The notes beneath the pieces are model-generated. The model was not told the DNA's origin, did no database searches, and saw only the letters and a list, made by a program, of their open reading frames with translations. The position numbers and the translations under genes were made by a program. 64,000 bases of DNA. Source: Streptomyces stelliscabiei (GTDB lineage: Bacteria; Actinomycetota; Actinomycetes; Streptomycetales; Streptomycetaceae). Location: NCBI RefSeq assembly GCF_014873495.1, contig NZ_JADBGF010000001.1, forward strand, positions 682,001 to 746,000, in the 5' to 3' direction. Of this stretch, positions 18,686 to 28,662 are shown in pieces; the first letter of the stretch is position 1, and each line of letters starts with the position of its first letter.

Positions 18686-21580
18686 ATGGAACACCCCCAC
18701 CCCCTGGACCGCAGACACTTCCTCACCGCCGCCGCACTGACCGCCGGAGCAGCCGCGCTCCCCGGCGGGCTCCTCTCCGGTACGGCCGCGGCGGCCGTAC
18801 CGCCACAGATCACCGTCCCCGACCGCGGTATCTACGACACCTCCCCCGCCTCCTCCTGGACCGACGGCTTCCTCACCGGCAACGGGGAGTACGGCGCCAT
18901 CCTCCACGGGGCCGCCGCGCTGGAGAAGGTGGTCTTCAACTACCACCGCCTGGTGCTCCCGAACGGCACCCGCACCGTCAAGCCTCCCATTCTCTCCGGC
19001 CGACTGGAGGGCGTACGGGACAAGGCGCTGGCCGGAAACTACGCCGGTGCCAACAGCGACTTCGCCTCCGGATGGTCGCTGCGCTGGACGCAGACCTACC
19101 ATCCCGCGTACGAGCTGCGTATCGCCACGCCGGGCATGACCACCGTCAACGACTACGGCCGGGTCAACGACTTCCGTACCGGCGAGGTCAGTTCCAGCTG
19201 GACCGACCAGCACGGCACCTGGACCCGCCGGGCCTTCGTCTCCCGCGCCGACAACGTGATCGTCCACGAGCTGACGCCCGCGCCCGGCCGCACTGTCGAC
19301 ACCACGCTCAGCGTCAACACGGCGCTCGACGGGCTGCCCGGCAGTCTGAGCTTCACCACCCGCGCCACCACGAGCAACGGCTCCGGCTATCTGAACCTGC
19401 GCGGCACCTACCCCGCCGGACAGGGCGCGTTCGGCTACGAAGGCGTCACCCGCGTCGTCGCCACGGGATCGGGCTCCTCCGTCAGTGCCAGTGGTTCCAC
19501 GATCGTGGTGGCCAAGGCGACCAAGGTGATCCTGCTGACCAAGCTGGACCGCTACGAGTCCTCCACCGCGTGGAACTCCGAGCCGTTGCACGCCGAGCTG
19601 GCCGGGCTGGGCACCGACTACACGGCACTGCGGTCCGCGCACTGCGCCGTCCACACCGAGTTGTACGACCGCTCCCGCCTCGACCTGAACGTCTCCGACG
19701 CCGACCGCAAGCTCTCCGTCAGCGAGCTGATAGCCCGCCAGAACGCCAACCGGAGCGTCATCGACACCGCTCTTCTGGAGCGCCTCTACGACTCGGGCCG
19801 CTATCTCTTCATCAGTTCCAGCGGCGTACTCCCGCCCCGGCTCACGGGCATCTGGACGGGGTCCTGGAACGGTGCCTGGGCCGACGACTTCACCACCGAC
19901 GCCAACATCAACCTCCAGGTCGCCGGCAGCAACATCCTGGACCTCACCGACGTCATGGAGGGCTACTTCGACCTGATCCTCGACCAGCTGGACGACTGGC
20001 GGACCAACGCCACCAGCCTCTTTGGCGCGCGAGGTTTCCTCGCCCCCTCCCGGACCGACGGCGAGTACGGCCACATGCTCCACTTCAACAACAACAGCTT
20101 CCCGGGCCATTGCTGGACCGGCGGCGCGGACTGGCTGCTCTACCCGCTGCTGGAGTACTACGAGGTCACCGGTGACAGCGACTTCTACCGCACCAAGCTG
20201 GCCCCCGCCCTGATGGAACTGGCCCTGTTCTACGAGGACTTCCTCACCCGTACGGACTCCGACGGCAAGGCGGTGTTCGTGCCGTCCTTCTCCATGGAGA
20301 ACTCCCCCGGCAACACCGGTGTGTGTCTGTCGGTCAACGCCACCGGTGACATCATGGCCGGCAAACACGCCCTGCAGGCCGCCGTCGACGCGGCCGACAC
20401 CCTGAACGTGGAACAAGGCAGCGGTCAGGGAGTGGCACGCTGGACGGCGCTGCTGCGGAAGATCCCCGACTACCGCGTCAACGGCGACGGCGCGCTCGCC
20501 GAGTGGTCCTGGCCCACGCTGAGCGACCGCTACAACCACCGGCACATCCAGCACCTGTACGGCGTCTGGCCACTGCACGAGATCAATCCCGAGGATGCAC
20601 CGAAGCTCGTTCCCCCGGCGCTCAAGGCCCTGGAGAAGCGCGGCGACCAGAACATCTCCGCCCACGGCAGCCTGCACCGCGCCCTGGCCGGCGCTCGGCT
20701 GAAGGACGGCGCGAAGGTCTACGACAACCTCAAGAAGATCATCGGCAACAACATGCTCTTCAAGTCGCTGATGACCTCCCACAATCCCGACCTCGACATC
20801 TACAACGCCGACGCGGCCAACGCCTTCCCGGGCGTACTCGCCGAGGCCCTGCTCTACACCCGCCCCGGCGTCCTGGAGATCCTTCCCGCTCTGCCCGACC
20901 AACTCGCCAAAGGCTCCCTCACCGGCGTAAGAGCCCGCGGCCGGATCCGTGTCCACACCTTCAGCTGGGACCTGTCCGCCCGCACCGCCGTCCTCTCCGT
21001 CACGTCCGCCGTCGACCAGACCATCAGCCTCATCAGCCGCCGCGGCATGACATCGGTGACCACCTCCGCGACCGTGTCCTCCTCCCCGCTCGGCACCCAC
21101 GCCCGCGAGGTGACCCTCGTCGCCGGGCGCCGCACCGACATCAGCGTCTCCCTGCTGACCGGCTGGTTCAAGCTGGTCAACCGGCGCAGCGGCAAGGTCC
21201 TCGACATCAGCGGCGCCGGCACCACCAACGGGGCGAAGGTCATCCAGTGGGGCTGGTCCGGCGCCGTCAACCAGCAGTGGCGCTTTCTCCCCAACCCCGA
21301 CGGCTCCTTCCGCATCGCCGCCCGCCACAGCGGACGGCTCCTGGACAGCCCCGGCGACTCCGGCCCGGGCACCCAGCTCGACCAGTGGCAGGACACGGCC
21401 AGCGACAACCAGTGGTGGAAGCTCGTCGTCGCGGGCGACGGCCACTACCGCCTCGTCAACGTCCGCAACCCCACCTGGTGCGTGGACGCCGACGGCGGGC
21501 CGACGGCCGACGGCGCCCGAGTCGTCCAGTGGCCCGTCGGCTCCGGCACGAACCAGGAATGGCAGATCGAAGGTGTGTGA
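18686..21580 (+). CDS. Tat-exported GH95-family alpha-L-fucosidase/galactosidase with CBM13
   Basis: This is a 964-residue protein. The start is set by AAGGA 8 bp upstream, and a Tat leader follows (DRRHFLTAAALTAGAAALPGGLL; cut near residue 34). Residues ~35-300 are the N-terminal beta-domain of GH95, with the family-typical FLTGNGEYGAILHG. Residues ~310-760 form the (alpha/alpha)6 catalytic barrel. TDANINLQVAGSN carries the Asn pair that assists the base, and Glu538 in SFSMENSPGN is the likely acid. Residues ~820-964 are a CBM13 trefoil (VNQQW, DNQWW, TNQEW). GH95 enzymes invert alpha-L-fucosides or alpha-L-galactosides, sugars that decorate arabinogalactan and xyloglucan. The sequence is divergent, so the exact sugar is open. 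Confidence 0.85.
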   Translation: MEHPHPLDRRHFLTAAALTAGAAALPGGLLSGTAAAAVPPQITVPDRGIYDTSPASSWTDGFLTGNGEYGAILHGAAALEKVVFNYHRLVLPNGTRTVKPPILSGRLEGVRDKALAGNYAGANSDFASGWSLRWTQTYHPAYELRIATPGMTTVNDYGRVNDFRTGEVSSSWTDQHGTWTRRAFVSRADNVIVHELTPAPGRTVDTTLSVNTALDGLPGSLSFTTRATTSNGSGYLNLRGTYPAGQGAFGYEGVTRVVATGSGSSVSASGSTIVVAKATKVILLTKLDRYESSTAWNSEPLHAELAGLGTDYTALRSAHCAVHTELYDRSRLDLNVSDADRKLSVSELIARQNANRSVIDTALLERLYDSGRYLFISSSGVLPPRLTGIWTGSWNGAWADDFTTDANINLQVAGSNILDLTDVMEGYFDLILDQLDDWRTNATSLFGARGFLAPSRTDGEYGHMLHFNNNSFPGHCWTGGADWLLYPLLEYYEVTGDSDFYRTKLAPALMELALFYEDFLTRTDSDGKAVFVPSFSMENSPGNTGVCLSVNATGDIMAGKHALQAAVDAADTLNVEQGSGQGVARWTALLRKIPDYRVNGDGALAEWSWPTLSDRYNHRHIQHLYGVWPLHEINPEDAPKLVPPALKALEKRGDQNISAHGSLHRALAGARLKDGAKVYDNLKKIIGNNMLFKSLMTSHNPDLDIYNADAANAFPGVLAEALLYTRPGVLEILPALPDQLAKGSLTGVRARGRIRVHTFSWDLSARTAVLSVTSAVDQTISLISRRGMTSVTTSATVSSSPLGTHAREVTLVAGRRTDISVSLLTGWFKLVNRRSGKVLDISGAGTTNGAKVIQWGWSGAVNQQWRFLPNPDGSFRIAARHSGRLLDSPGDSGPGTQLDQWQDTASDNQWWKLVVAGDGHYRLVNVRNPTWCVDADGGPTADGARVVQWPVGSGTNQEWQIEGV

Positions 21581-21790
21581 CGGCACGTGCGCCGCTCACC
21601 GGGCAGTGGCGCGCCTCGCCGTCCCGTGAGGTGACATCGTCGGCTGCTCGGTGTGCGGGTGAGGGAGAGGGGTGTACGGGGAGGTCGAGTCCACCGGGCG
21701 GCCGCTTTCACACAACCGTTCGTACACCTCGTGCGTCACACCCCCGTAAGCCATCACCGTCATTTCCTGCTTCGACCATGGGAGTTCACC

Positions 21791-23227
21791 GTGCGCGCAC
21801 GCACCCTGGCCGCCACCGCCGCCGTCGCGGCCCTCACCGCTACCGGCCTGACCCTGCCGCTCGCCGGGAGCGCCGCGGCCGCGACGACCGCGCGGTTCGA
21901 CTTCAACGGTGACGGATACGCGGACATCGCGGTCGGCATGCCCGACGCCACGGTGAACGGCAAGGCCAAGGCCGGCTACGTCAGCGTGATCTACGGCGGC
22001 GCGCAGAGCCCGTACCAGTCCACCGGTGTCATCAGCCAGGCCGAGACCGGCATACCCGGCACGCCCGAGGCGGGTGACCGTTTCGGCTCCTCCGTGGCGC
22101 CCGTCGACGTGAACGGCGACGGCGTCTTCGAACTCGTCGTCGGCGCGAGCGGCGAGTCGCTCACCTCCGACCAGCTCAAGGACGAGGGCACCATCACCGT
22201 CCTGGACGGCTCGGAGTGGCACATCAAGGGCACCACCGTGGCCCGGGGCACGTCCGAGTACAGCAGCATCGGCCGCACCATCGCCACGGGTGACTACGAC
22301 GGCGACGGCGACACCGACCTCGCGTACGGCGAGAACGGCGAGGAACACGGCGCGCTCCGGTTCCGCCCGGGCCCGCTCACCGCCGATCCGGTGACCACCA
22401 CCACGGTGCGCAGGTACAGCATGGGCGGCAGCACCCGCGCCCTGGCCACCGGCGACTTCGACGGCGACGGCCGGGACGACCTCGCCGCCACCTGGAAGGG
22501 CTTGGAGGACTCCAGCACCTTCATCACCCGCTGGGACGACCAGGGCAAGCCCGCCCAGTGGTGGACCGACGCCGACCGCGGCAGCACGCTGGCCGCCGCC
22601 GACTTCGACCAGGACGGCACCGACGACCTCGCGGTCGGCCTCGTCCAGCCCAATCCCGAGACGGAGACGACGCATTGCGAGGACCGGCTCGGCGGTGCGG
22701 TGCTCCTGCTCAAGGGCTCGAAGACCACGCCGTTCGGCACCGAGAACGAATGCATCACCCAGTCGAGCCCGGAGGTCGGCGGAAACGCCGAGGAGGGCGA
22801 CGACTTCGGCGCCGCGCTGGCGGCCGGTGACCTGAACGCCGACAGCCGCCCCGAACTCGTGGTCGGCGTGCCCGGTGAGGACGTGGGCACCTTGAAGGAC
22901 GCGGGCGGATACGTCGTCATGAACAACACGGGCCAGGGCCTCCACGGCGGTCTGGCCCGCAGCCAGAGCACCCCCAACATGCCCGGCGCGGCCGAGGCCG
23001 GCGACCGCTTCGGCGCCCAGGTGGCCGTCGGCGACTACAACCGCGACGGCCTGTGGGACACCGCCGTCGGCGCGCCCGGGGAGAACGAGGGTGAGCCCAG
23101 GTCGGGTGGCGTCTGGTTCGTACCGAGCAGCGCCGAGGAGACGTACCCGCCCGGCAAGTCGCTGACCCCGTTCGGCTTCGCGCTGCCCTACGGCGCCATC
23201 AAGTACGGCGAGGTGCTGGGGCTCTAG
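21791..23227 (+). CDS. Secreted FG-GAP/VCBS beta-propeller protein
   Basis: The GTG at 21791, with GGGAG 6 bp upstream, gives a 478-residue protein with a signal peptide (cut near residue 31, SAAA). The mature protein consists of about seven FG-GAP repeats. Each holds a calcium loop of the DxDxDG type (DFNGDGYADIAVG, DVNGDGVFELVVG, DYDGDGDTDLAYG, DFDGDGRDDLAAT, DFDQDGTDDLAVG and others), as in integrin-alpha propellers. No catalytic motif is visible. Such proteins are common in Streptomyces secretomes and are thought to bind ligands or surfaces. It follows GH95 by 210 bp and may be an independent transcript. Confidence 0.85.
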   Translation: MRARTLAATAAVAALTATGLTLPLAGSAAAATTARFDFNGDGYADIAVGMPDATVNGKAKAGYVSVIYGGAQSPYQSTGVISQAETGIPGTPEAGDRFGSSVAPVDVNGDGVFELVVGASGESLTSDQLKDEGTITVLDGSEWHIKGTTVARGTSEYSSIGRTIATGDYDGDGDTDLAYGENGEEHGALRFRPGPLTADPVTTTTVRRYSMGGSTRALATGDFDGDGRDDLAATWKGLEDSSTFITRWDDQGKPAQWWTDADRGSTLAAADFDQDGTDDLAVGLVQPNPETETTHCEDRLGGAVLLLKGSKTTPFGTENECITQSSPEVGGNAEEGDDFGAALAAGDLNADSRPELVVGVPGEDVGTLKDAGGYVVMNNTGQGLHGGLARSQSTPNMPGAAEAGDRFGAQVAVGDYNRDGLWDTAVGAPGENEGEPRSGGVWFVPSSAEETYPPGKSLTPFGFALPYGAIKYGEVLGL

Positions 23228-23239
23228 CCGGTCTCGAAC

Positions 23240-23294
23240 GGCTCCTCCCCCGGCGGCAGTCCCGGCGACGGTCCCGAGGCCGCCGCCGGGAGCC
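23240..23294. terminator. Terminator after the FG-GAP gene
   Basis: GGCTCC-tccc-CCGGCGGC pairs with GCCGCCGGGAGCC about 25 nt further on, with a 4-nt bulge on the left arm. It begins 13 bp after the stop codon. Confidence 0.5.
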
Positions 23295-23319
23295 TGGCTC
23301 CCGGTCGTCCGGGCCCGGC

Positions 23320-23679
23320 TCACGTCGATGCCGGCACCTCCGTAGGAGGAAGGCGTGCCGCGCGGACCGCGGGACAGACGCCGGCCGCCATGCCGATCAG
23401 CAGGGCGCCGAGGCAGCCGCCCGCGACCGGGAGCAGGGGCATCACCGTGGGCCGGCCCCGGTAGGCCGCGTAGCCGACGGCGGCGAGGACGCCGAGCGCG
23501 GTGCCCGCGAGGACGCCGACCAGCAGGGCCACGCCCGCCAGGCCGAGGAAGGGGGAGGAGAAGGTGTTCTGTGTGGCGCGCCTGGCCGCCAGGGCGTCGA
23601 ACGGGCGGCTGACCTGGACCTGTCCGGGCTGTTCCGGGAACACGGCGGCGGGGAGCACCTTCCGTACGTCTTCCACGAC
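23320..23679 (-). pseudogene. MacB/FtsX-type ABC permease remnant with internal deletion
   Basis: The minus strand encodes the end of a MacB-like permease: VQVSRPFDALAARRATQNTF, then GLAGVALLVG joined directly to VLAGTALGVLAAVGYAAYRG, then a final helix and PTEVPAST. In intact relatives about 50 residues lie at that junction: the second half of the membrane span, the ERRGEIGLRRALGA loop and more. The join is in frame but removes the coupling loop. The upstream part of the gene and its ATPase are absent, with unrelated MFS-like sequence in their place. The fragment cannot make a working transporter. Confidence 0.7.
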
Positions 23680-23814
23680 AGCACCGGCACCGCCATCAGC
23701 CTCGTTCTGGTGAGTCGCGTGATCGGCACGGCCGCAGGAGCACAGATCGGCGCGGCGTTCCTCGCCGCCGGGACCCACCCCGGAACGGATGAAAACGGCG
23801 CGACGACATGCTGA
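23680..23814 (+). pseudogene. MFS transporter fragment
   Basis: On the plus strand the frame reads STGTAISLVLVSRVIGTAAG followed by AQIGAAFLAAGTHPGTDENG and a TGA at 23812-23814. The motif of a helix with GAQIGAAFLAAGT is typical of the last membrane repeats of drug/proton antiporters of the 14-TM type. Nothing before or after belongs to such a protein. It abuts and partly antiparallels the MacB remnant, so this spot has collected at least two unrelated gene ends. Confidence 0.55.
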
Positions 23815-23833
23815 GCGGTCTGAGCACCAGGCC

Positions 23834-23875
23834 CGCCACGGTGGGACTGCCGGCCGCCACGGTGGGACTGCCGGC
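23834..23875. repeat. Exact 21-bp tandem duplication
   Basis: The 21-bp unit beginning CGCCACGGTGGGACTGCCGG occurs at 23834-23854 and immediately again at 23855-23875, in the non-coding gap between the remnants and the ABC ATPase gene. Confidence 0.85.
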
Positions 23876-23993
23876 CCATTCGGCCCTCACCCTGCCCGAC
23901 TTGACGCCCACGCGGTAGCGCCCGGCACGCGCGGCGACGGGGGTCACGCGGAAGGTGCGTGACTCGGAGAGGAGCGCCTTGTGTGGCGCGTCG

Positions 23994-25181
23994 TCAGTCC
24001 GCCATCACCGGATGGGTGAGGTTCGCGCCGGTCGCCGGGTCGAACACGTGCGCCTTGGCCATGTCGACCCGCAGTTCGACCGGCTCGCCCTCGCGGGCGC
24101 GCGTGGCGGCGTCCAGGCGGGCCACGATGTGACCGGCGTCGGCGCCCGTGTCGCGCAGGCCGGAGTCCTTGGCCAGTTCCTCCAGTTCGGTGGTCGTCGC
24201 GGGTCCGCCCTCCGCGCTGAAGTAGACGTACACATCGGAGCCCAGGGACTCCAGCACCTCCACGGTGGCGGTGAAGACCGGGCCCGTCCGGGCCCGTTCG
24301 TGCGCCAGGGCGGCGTCCTGGAACGCCTCCGGTCGCAGCCCCACGATGACCTCGCGGGGCGCGTTCTGGCGTTCCAGCGCCTGCCTCGTACGGTCGTCGA
24401 GAGCCAAGTCGCCCAGGGGTGAGTGCAGGACGCCGTCCTCCATCGTGGCGTTCACGAAGTTCATGGCCGGGGAGCCGATGAAGCCGGCCACGAAGATGTT
24501 GCGCGGCAGGTCGTACAACTCGGCGGGGGTGCCGATCTGCTGGACCAGACCCTGCCTCATGACCACGACACGGTCGCCGAGCGTCATCGCCTCGGTCTGG
24601 TCGTGGGTGACGTACACGGTGGTCGTGCCGAGGCGCCGCTGCAGCCGGGAGATCTGGGTGCGCATCTGGACCCGGAGCTTGGCGTCCAGGTTGGACAGTG
24701 GCTCGTCCATCAGGAACGCCTTGGGATCACGGACGATGGCCCGTCCCATGGCCACCCGCTGGCGCTGCCCGCCGGAGAGGTTGGCGGGCTTGCGGTCCAG
24801 GTGCTCGGTCAGGTCGAGGATCCGCGCGGCTTCCGTCACCTTGGCGTCGATCGTGCCCTTGTCGACCTTGGCCAGGCGCAACGGGAAGCCCATATTCTCG
24901 CGGACGTTCATGTGCGGGTACAGGGCGTAGCTCTGGAACACCATGGCGACGTCGCGTTCCTTGGGGGCGAGGTCGTTGACGACTCGGTCTCCGATGCGCA
25001 GTGTGCCCTCGGTGATGTCCTCCAGTCCGGCGATCATGTTCAGGGTGGTGGACTTGCCGCATCCCGACGGACCGACGAGGATCACGAACTCGCCGTCGGC
25101 GATCTCGAGGTTCACGTCCTTGACGGCGAGGGCCCCGTCGGGAAAGCGCTTGGTGACTCCCTCAAGGATGATCTCGGCCAT
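23994..25181 (-). CDS. ugpC: UgpC/MsmX-type sugar ABC transporter ATPase
   Basis: This is a 395-residue ATPase of the CUT1 class. Walker A (GPSGCGKST, residues 37-45), Q-loop (VFQSYALYPHM), signature (LSGGQRQRVAMGRA), Walker B (FLMDEPLSNLD) and switch His (YVTHDQTEAMTLGDR) are all intact. Residues ~245-395 are the C-terminal OB-fold/TOBE regulatory domain found in MalK and UgpC. It powers uptake by hydrolysing ATP on the cytoplasmic face. It is the last gene of the importer operon 28342-23994, 26 bp after the second permease. Because the other CUT1 system in this window has no ATPase gene, this subunit could serve both. Confidence 0.93.
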   Translation of the reverse strand: MAEIILEGVTKRFPDGALAVKDVNLEIADGEFVILVGPSGCGKSTTLNMIAGLEDITEGTLRIGDRVVNDLAPKERDVAMVFQSYALYPHMNVRENMGFPLRLAKVDKGTIDAKVTEAARILDLTEHLDRKPANLSGGQRQRVAMGRAIVRDPKAFLMDEPLSNLDAKLRVQMRTQISRLQRRLGTTTVYVTHDQTEAMTLGDRVVVMRQGLVQQIGTPAELYDLPRNIFVAGFIGSPAMNFVNATMEDGVLHSPLGDLALDDRTRQALERQNAPREVIVGLRPEAFQDAALAHERARTGPVFTATVEVLESLGSDVYVYFSAEGGPATTTELEELAKDSGLRDTGADAGHIVARLDAATRAREGEPVELRVDMAKAHVFDPATGANLTHPVMAD

Positions 25182-25207
25182 GGATGGTGCCTCCTTGCCT
25201 TGCCCGT

Positions 25208-26041
25208 TCAGCCCTTGACTGCCCCGGAGGTCAGTCCGGCGACGATGCGCCGCTGGAAGAGCAGAACGAAAACGATGATCGGGATGGTGATGACCACAGC
25301 GGCGGCGGCGATCGACCCGGTGGGTTGCTGGAACTGGGAGCTTCCGGTGAAGAACGCGATCGCGGCGGGCACCGTGCGCGCGGACTCGGTGGATGTCAGC
25401 GAGATCGCGAACAGGAAGTCGTTCCAGCAGAAGATGAATACGAGAATCGCGGTGGTGAACACGCCCGGCGCGGCGAGTGGCACGATGACCATCCGGAAGG
25501 CCTGCGCGGGTGTCGCCCCGTCGACCTTGGCGGCCTTCTCCAGATCCCAGGGGATCTCCCGGAAGAAGGCCGACAGGGTGTAGATGGCCAGCGGCAGCGA
25601 GAAGGTCATGTACGGGATGATCAGGCCGATCCAGGTGTCGAAGATCCCGATGATCCGCTCGATGTTGAACAGCGGGGACACCAGGGAGATCGGCGGGAAC
25701 ATGGCGATCAGCAGGGACATGCCGATGAGCACCCGCTTGCCGGGGAAGCGCAGTCTGGCCACCGCGTAGGCGGCCATGGTGCCCAGTGCCACCGCGATCA
25801 CCGTGGCGATGAGGGCGATACCGATCGAGTTGATCAGCGCGCGGGTGAACTCGGCGGTCTCGAAGATGCCCCGGTAGTTCGCCCAGGTCCAGTCCGTGGG
25901 GATGTAGTTGCCGTCGGTCAGGGTGGTGGGGTCCTTGAAGGACAACGCGGCGATCCACCACACCGGGAACAGGGCGTACAGCACCACCACCACGTTGATG
26001 ACACCCCATCGGGCGGCATGCGTCTTGCCTACTTCGGCCAT
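25208..26041 (-). CDS. CUT1 sugar ABC permease (MalG/SugB type)
   Basis: This is a 277-residue membrane protein with six predicted spans and the EAA loop [21 protein letters not shown] (about residues 182-202). The start codon overlaps the stop of the preceding permease by one base (TGATG), a standard coupling arrangement. Sequence texture ([36 protein letters not shown]) is that of the trehalose/maltose subgroup of CUT1 transporters (SugB, ThuG). Confidence 0.9.
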   Translation of the reverse strand: MAEVGKTHAARWGVINVVVVLYALFPVWWIAALSFKDPTTLTDGNYIPTDWTWANYRGIFETAEFTRALINSIGIALIATVIAVALGTMAAYAVARLRFPGKRVLIGMSLLIAMFPPISLVSPLFNIERIIGIFDTWIGLIIPYMTFSLPLAIYTLSAFFREIPWDLEKAAKVDGATPAQAFRMVIVPLAAPGVFTTAILVFIFCWNDFLFAISLTSTESARTVPAAIAFFTGSSQFQQPTGSIAAAAVVITIPIIVFVLLFQRRIVAGLTSGAVKG

Positions 26042-27000
26042 CAGCGCTTCACCTCCGCGCCGGGCGCGGCAGCGCCGAACAACTTGACGAACGTGAAGGC
26101 GATGATCCCGACGCAGAGGAAGATCAGGACCGAGATCGCCGACCCGATGCCCAGGTTCAGCGAGGTGAACAGGTTGTCGTACCCGAGGATCGACAGAGAA
26201 CCTGTGTCCTGGGCTCCCGCGGTCAGGACATAGATGTTGTCGAAGATCCGGAACGCGTCCAAGGTACGGAACAGCAGCGCCACCAGGATCGCCGGCTTCA
26301 TCAGCGGCACCATGATCTTGGTGAAGCGCTGCCAGGCAGTGGCACCGTCCACCATGGCCGCCTTCAAGGTCTCCTCAGGCACCAGCGCCAGGCCCGCGAG
26401 CAGCAGCAGCGCCATGAACGGCGTCGTCTTCCACACCTCGGCGAGGATGATCAGCCAGAGGGCGGGCCACTTCTCGGTCAGCGGAGCGTCTCCGCTGGGC
26501 AGCAGTTCGGCGAGGTATCCGAGGTCGGGCGTCCAGGCGTACTGCCAGGAGAAGGCGGCGACGACGGTGACGATCCCGTACGGAATGAGGACCGACGTGC
26601 GGACGACACCGCGCCAGAAGATCGTGCGGTGCATGATCAGGGCGAGCACCATGCCGAGGACGAGTTCGATCGTCACGGACACGACGGTGATGAACAGGGT
26701 GACCCAGAACGCGTCCCACCAGAACGGGGAGGAGAGCACCGCCCCGTAGTTGCTCAGGCCCACGAACTCGGCCCGTCCGGGAAAGCGCAGGTCGTATCGC
26801 TGGAGGGACAGATACACGGCGTACCCGATGGGATAGGCGGTCACCGCGACCATGACGACGACCGCGGGCGCACAGAGCAGCCAGCCGAGCCGCCGCTCCT
26901 GTCTGGCACCCGCCGAGAGCGCCGACCGCTCCGGCCCCGCCTGCTTGGTGTCCGCCCCCGGGGGTGGCGGGGTTCCGGGCGGTTGCGCCCGCGTGGTCAT
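26041..27000 (-). CDS. CUT1 sugar ABC permease (MalF/SugA type)
   Basis: This is a 319-residue protein with a Pro-rich cytoplasmic start (1-35) and six predicted membrane helices. The EAA loop reads [21 protein letters not shown] (about residues 220-240). Downstream it overlaps the MalG-type permease by one base. Upstream it is 70 bp from the binding-protein gene. Together the four genes form a complete importer, unlike the system at 4684-7763. Confidence 0.9.
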   Translation of the reverse strand: MTTRAQPPGTPPPPGADTKQAGPERSALSAGARQERRLGWLLCAPAVVVMVAVTAYPIGYAVYLSLQRYDLRFPGRAEFVGLSNYGAVLSSPFWWDAFWVTLFITVVSVTIELVLGMVLALIMHRTIFWRGVVRTSVLIPYGIVTVVAAFSWQYAWTPDLGYLAELLPSGDAPLTEKWPALWLIILAEVWKTTPFMALLLLAGLALVPEETLKAAMVDGATAWQRFTKIMVPLMKPAILVALLFRTLDAFRIFDNIYVLTAGAQDTGSLSILGYDNLFTSLNLGIGSAISVLIFLCVGIIAFTFVKLFGAAAPGAEVKR

Positions 27001-27070
27001 CTCGGGCCGTCCGGGGAGGAGGCACGCGCACCTCGGCGCCGGCTGCCGGAGTCGGGCGGTAGAAGGTGGT

Positions 27071-28342
27071 TCACGGGATCACACCCTCGGATCGCAGGGC
27101 ATCGTCGATCTGCTCCCTGATGGTGTTGACGGAGCTCACCGGTCGGATCCCCGACGGCGGGGACAGCGTGTGGGAGACCGCGATCGACACGTTCTGGTAG
27201 GCGGGAGTGAGTGGGCGCACGCTCGCCGACTCCAGGGCGGCCAGCACCTCGCGGGAGAACGGGTACTCCTTCATGAACGCGGGCTCGTCGTACAGGGCGC
27301 GCAGGGTGGGCGGAAGACCGCCCTCGAGCGCGGCGGAGAGCTGGTTCTCGCGGTTGCGCAGGCACAGCGCCGCCTCGAAGGCCAGGCCGGGGTGGCGCGA
27401 GTACGCGCTCACCGCCAGATCGATGCCTCCGATGGTGGGCCGTGCCGGACGGTTCGCGTCGACCCTCGGGTACGGCGCCCAGCGGAAGTTCTTGAACAGG
27501 TCGGGGTTGTTCGCCTTCATCGACGGATAGACGAACGGGTAGTTGAGCTCGAACGCCGCCACTCCCGACTCCATGGAGAGCCGGTTCTGGTCCTCCATCT
27601 GGTTGGGCAGGGAGGGGTCCGCGGCCGGGGACTTCGCCAGATCACGCATGATCCCTGCGGCCCGCACGGCAGGAGCGCCGAGGGAGGGCGCGGTCGCACT
27701 CGCGTTGAGGATGGAGCCGCCGGCGCTGTTGATCAGCGAGTTGAACCAGACGGTCAGGCCCTCGTACTGAGCGCCCTGGATCTCCACGAAGTGCGGTTTG
27801 CCCTGCCGGGCGAGCACTTCGGCCGCGTCCAGCATCTCTGCCCAGGTCCTGGGCGGGGTGGGCACCAGATCCTTGCGGTACCAGAGGAGTTGGGTGTTGG
27901 TGTTGTAGGGGACGGCGTACAGCCGGCCCTTCCAGGTCGAGGTCTGCAGAGGCACACGCAGGGTGCCCGTGACGGCCCGCTGCTTCGCCGCTCCCGTCCA
28001 TTCTCGGATCCAGCGCGCCTCGGCGAACTCCGCCGCCCAGGTGACGTCCAGGCCCAGGATGTCGAGCGAGTCGTCCTCGGCGGCGAGTCTGCGGACGAGC
28101 TGCTGGCGCTGTCCGTCCGCGGCACGCGGGAGCTTGTTGTAGCTGATCCTGTAGCGTCCGCCCGACGCCTGGGCGCACCGGTCGGCCGCCTTCTGGAGGG
28201 CACCGGAGTCGTCGGGGAAGTTGTACCAGTTGAGGGTGGGCCGGCCGGAGCCCTCGTCACTGCCACAGGCGGCGAGCATCGACGCCAGCAACGGCAGCAC
28301 GGCGAGCGCGCGCAACCAACGTGTGTCCCTGTGACGCCTCAT
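27071..28342 (-). CDS. LpqY/ThuE-like sugar-binding lipoprotein
   Basis: The ATG at 28342 gives 423 residues with a clear lipoprotein leader (MRRHRDTRWLRALAVLPLLA, lipobox LAAC with Cys26). In-frame starts further upstream add an Arg-rich stretch without leader character. The mature protein is an SBP_bac_1 fold. The segments QRQQLVRRLAAEDDSLDILG and LDVTWAAEFAEARWI are hallmarks of the LpqY/ThuE subgroup, whose known members bind trehalose, maltose or related disaccharides. With the two permeases and ATPase downstream it forms a complete importer. Substrate by family resemblance is a disaccharide. The arabinosidase neighbourhood leaves arabino-oligosaccharide open. Confidence 0.9.
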   Translation of the reverse strand: MRRHRDTRWLRALAVLPLLASMLAACGSDEGSGRPTLNWYNFPDDSGALQKAADRCAQASGGRYRISYNKLPRAADGQRQQLVRRLAAEDDSLDILGLDVTWAAEFAEARWIREWTGAAKQRAVTGTLRVPLQTSTWKGRLYAVPYNTNTQLLWYRKDLVPTPPRTWAEMLDAAEVLARQGKPHFVEIQGAQYEGLTVWFNSLINSAGGSILNASATAPSLGAPAVRAAGIMRDLAKSPAADPSLPNQMEDQNRLSMESGVAAFELNYPFVYPSMKANNPDLFKNFRWAPYPRVDANRPARPTIGGIDLAVSAYSRHPGLAFEAALCLRNRENQLSAALEGGLPPTLRALYDEPAFMKEYPFSREVLAALESASVRPLTPAYQNVSIAVSHTLSPPSGIRPVSSVNTIREQIDDALRSEGVIP

Positions 28343-28446
28343 CTGGCCCGAAACCGGCCGGTAGCCGCACCTCGCCTGCACGCGCTCCACACCTCGCTTC
28401 CGGACGGTGGCGCGGGAGCCGGACCCCGCGGTTTTCCTCCCGGCGA

Positions 28447-28475
28447 ACACTAAAGGCTACATAAAGTGACATCAA
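28447..28475 (-). promoter_or_regulatory. Candidate promoter of the LpqY-like importer operon
   Basis: On the minus strand TTGATG (28475-28470) and TAGTGT (28452-28447) are 17 bp apart, about 100 bp before the binding-protein start. The stretch is unusually A+T-rich for this genome. No copy of either operator motif described here lies nearby. Confidence 0.45.
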
Positions 28476-28662
28476 GCACATAGGGATCGAATCGCCCATC
28501 GGTGCGCCATGAGATCTGCCGAGCCGGTTCCGAGATCGCCGGGAGCGCCCGGCCGCACTTCCCCCAGCCAGGCCTGCGCGCCGCCGCCGCGGGCCCGGTT
28601 TGCCGTACGTTCGTGCGATGCGGCGAATCCGTCGGCGCACGCACTGCCGAGCCCCGGGGTCA

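Noticed and set aside
18608..21586. 992-codon minus-strand open frame
   Set aside because: It is antisense to the GH95 gene, which has a Tat leader, catalytic motifs and a CBM13. The antisense frame has none of these.
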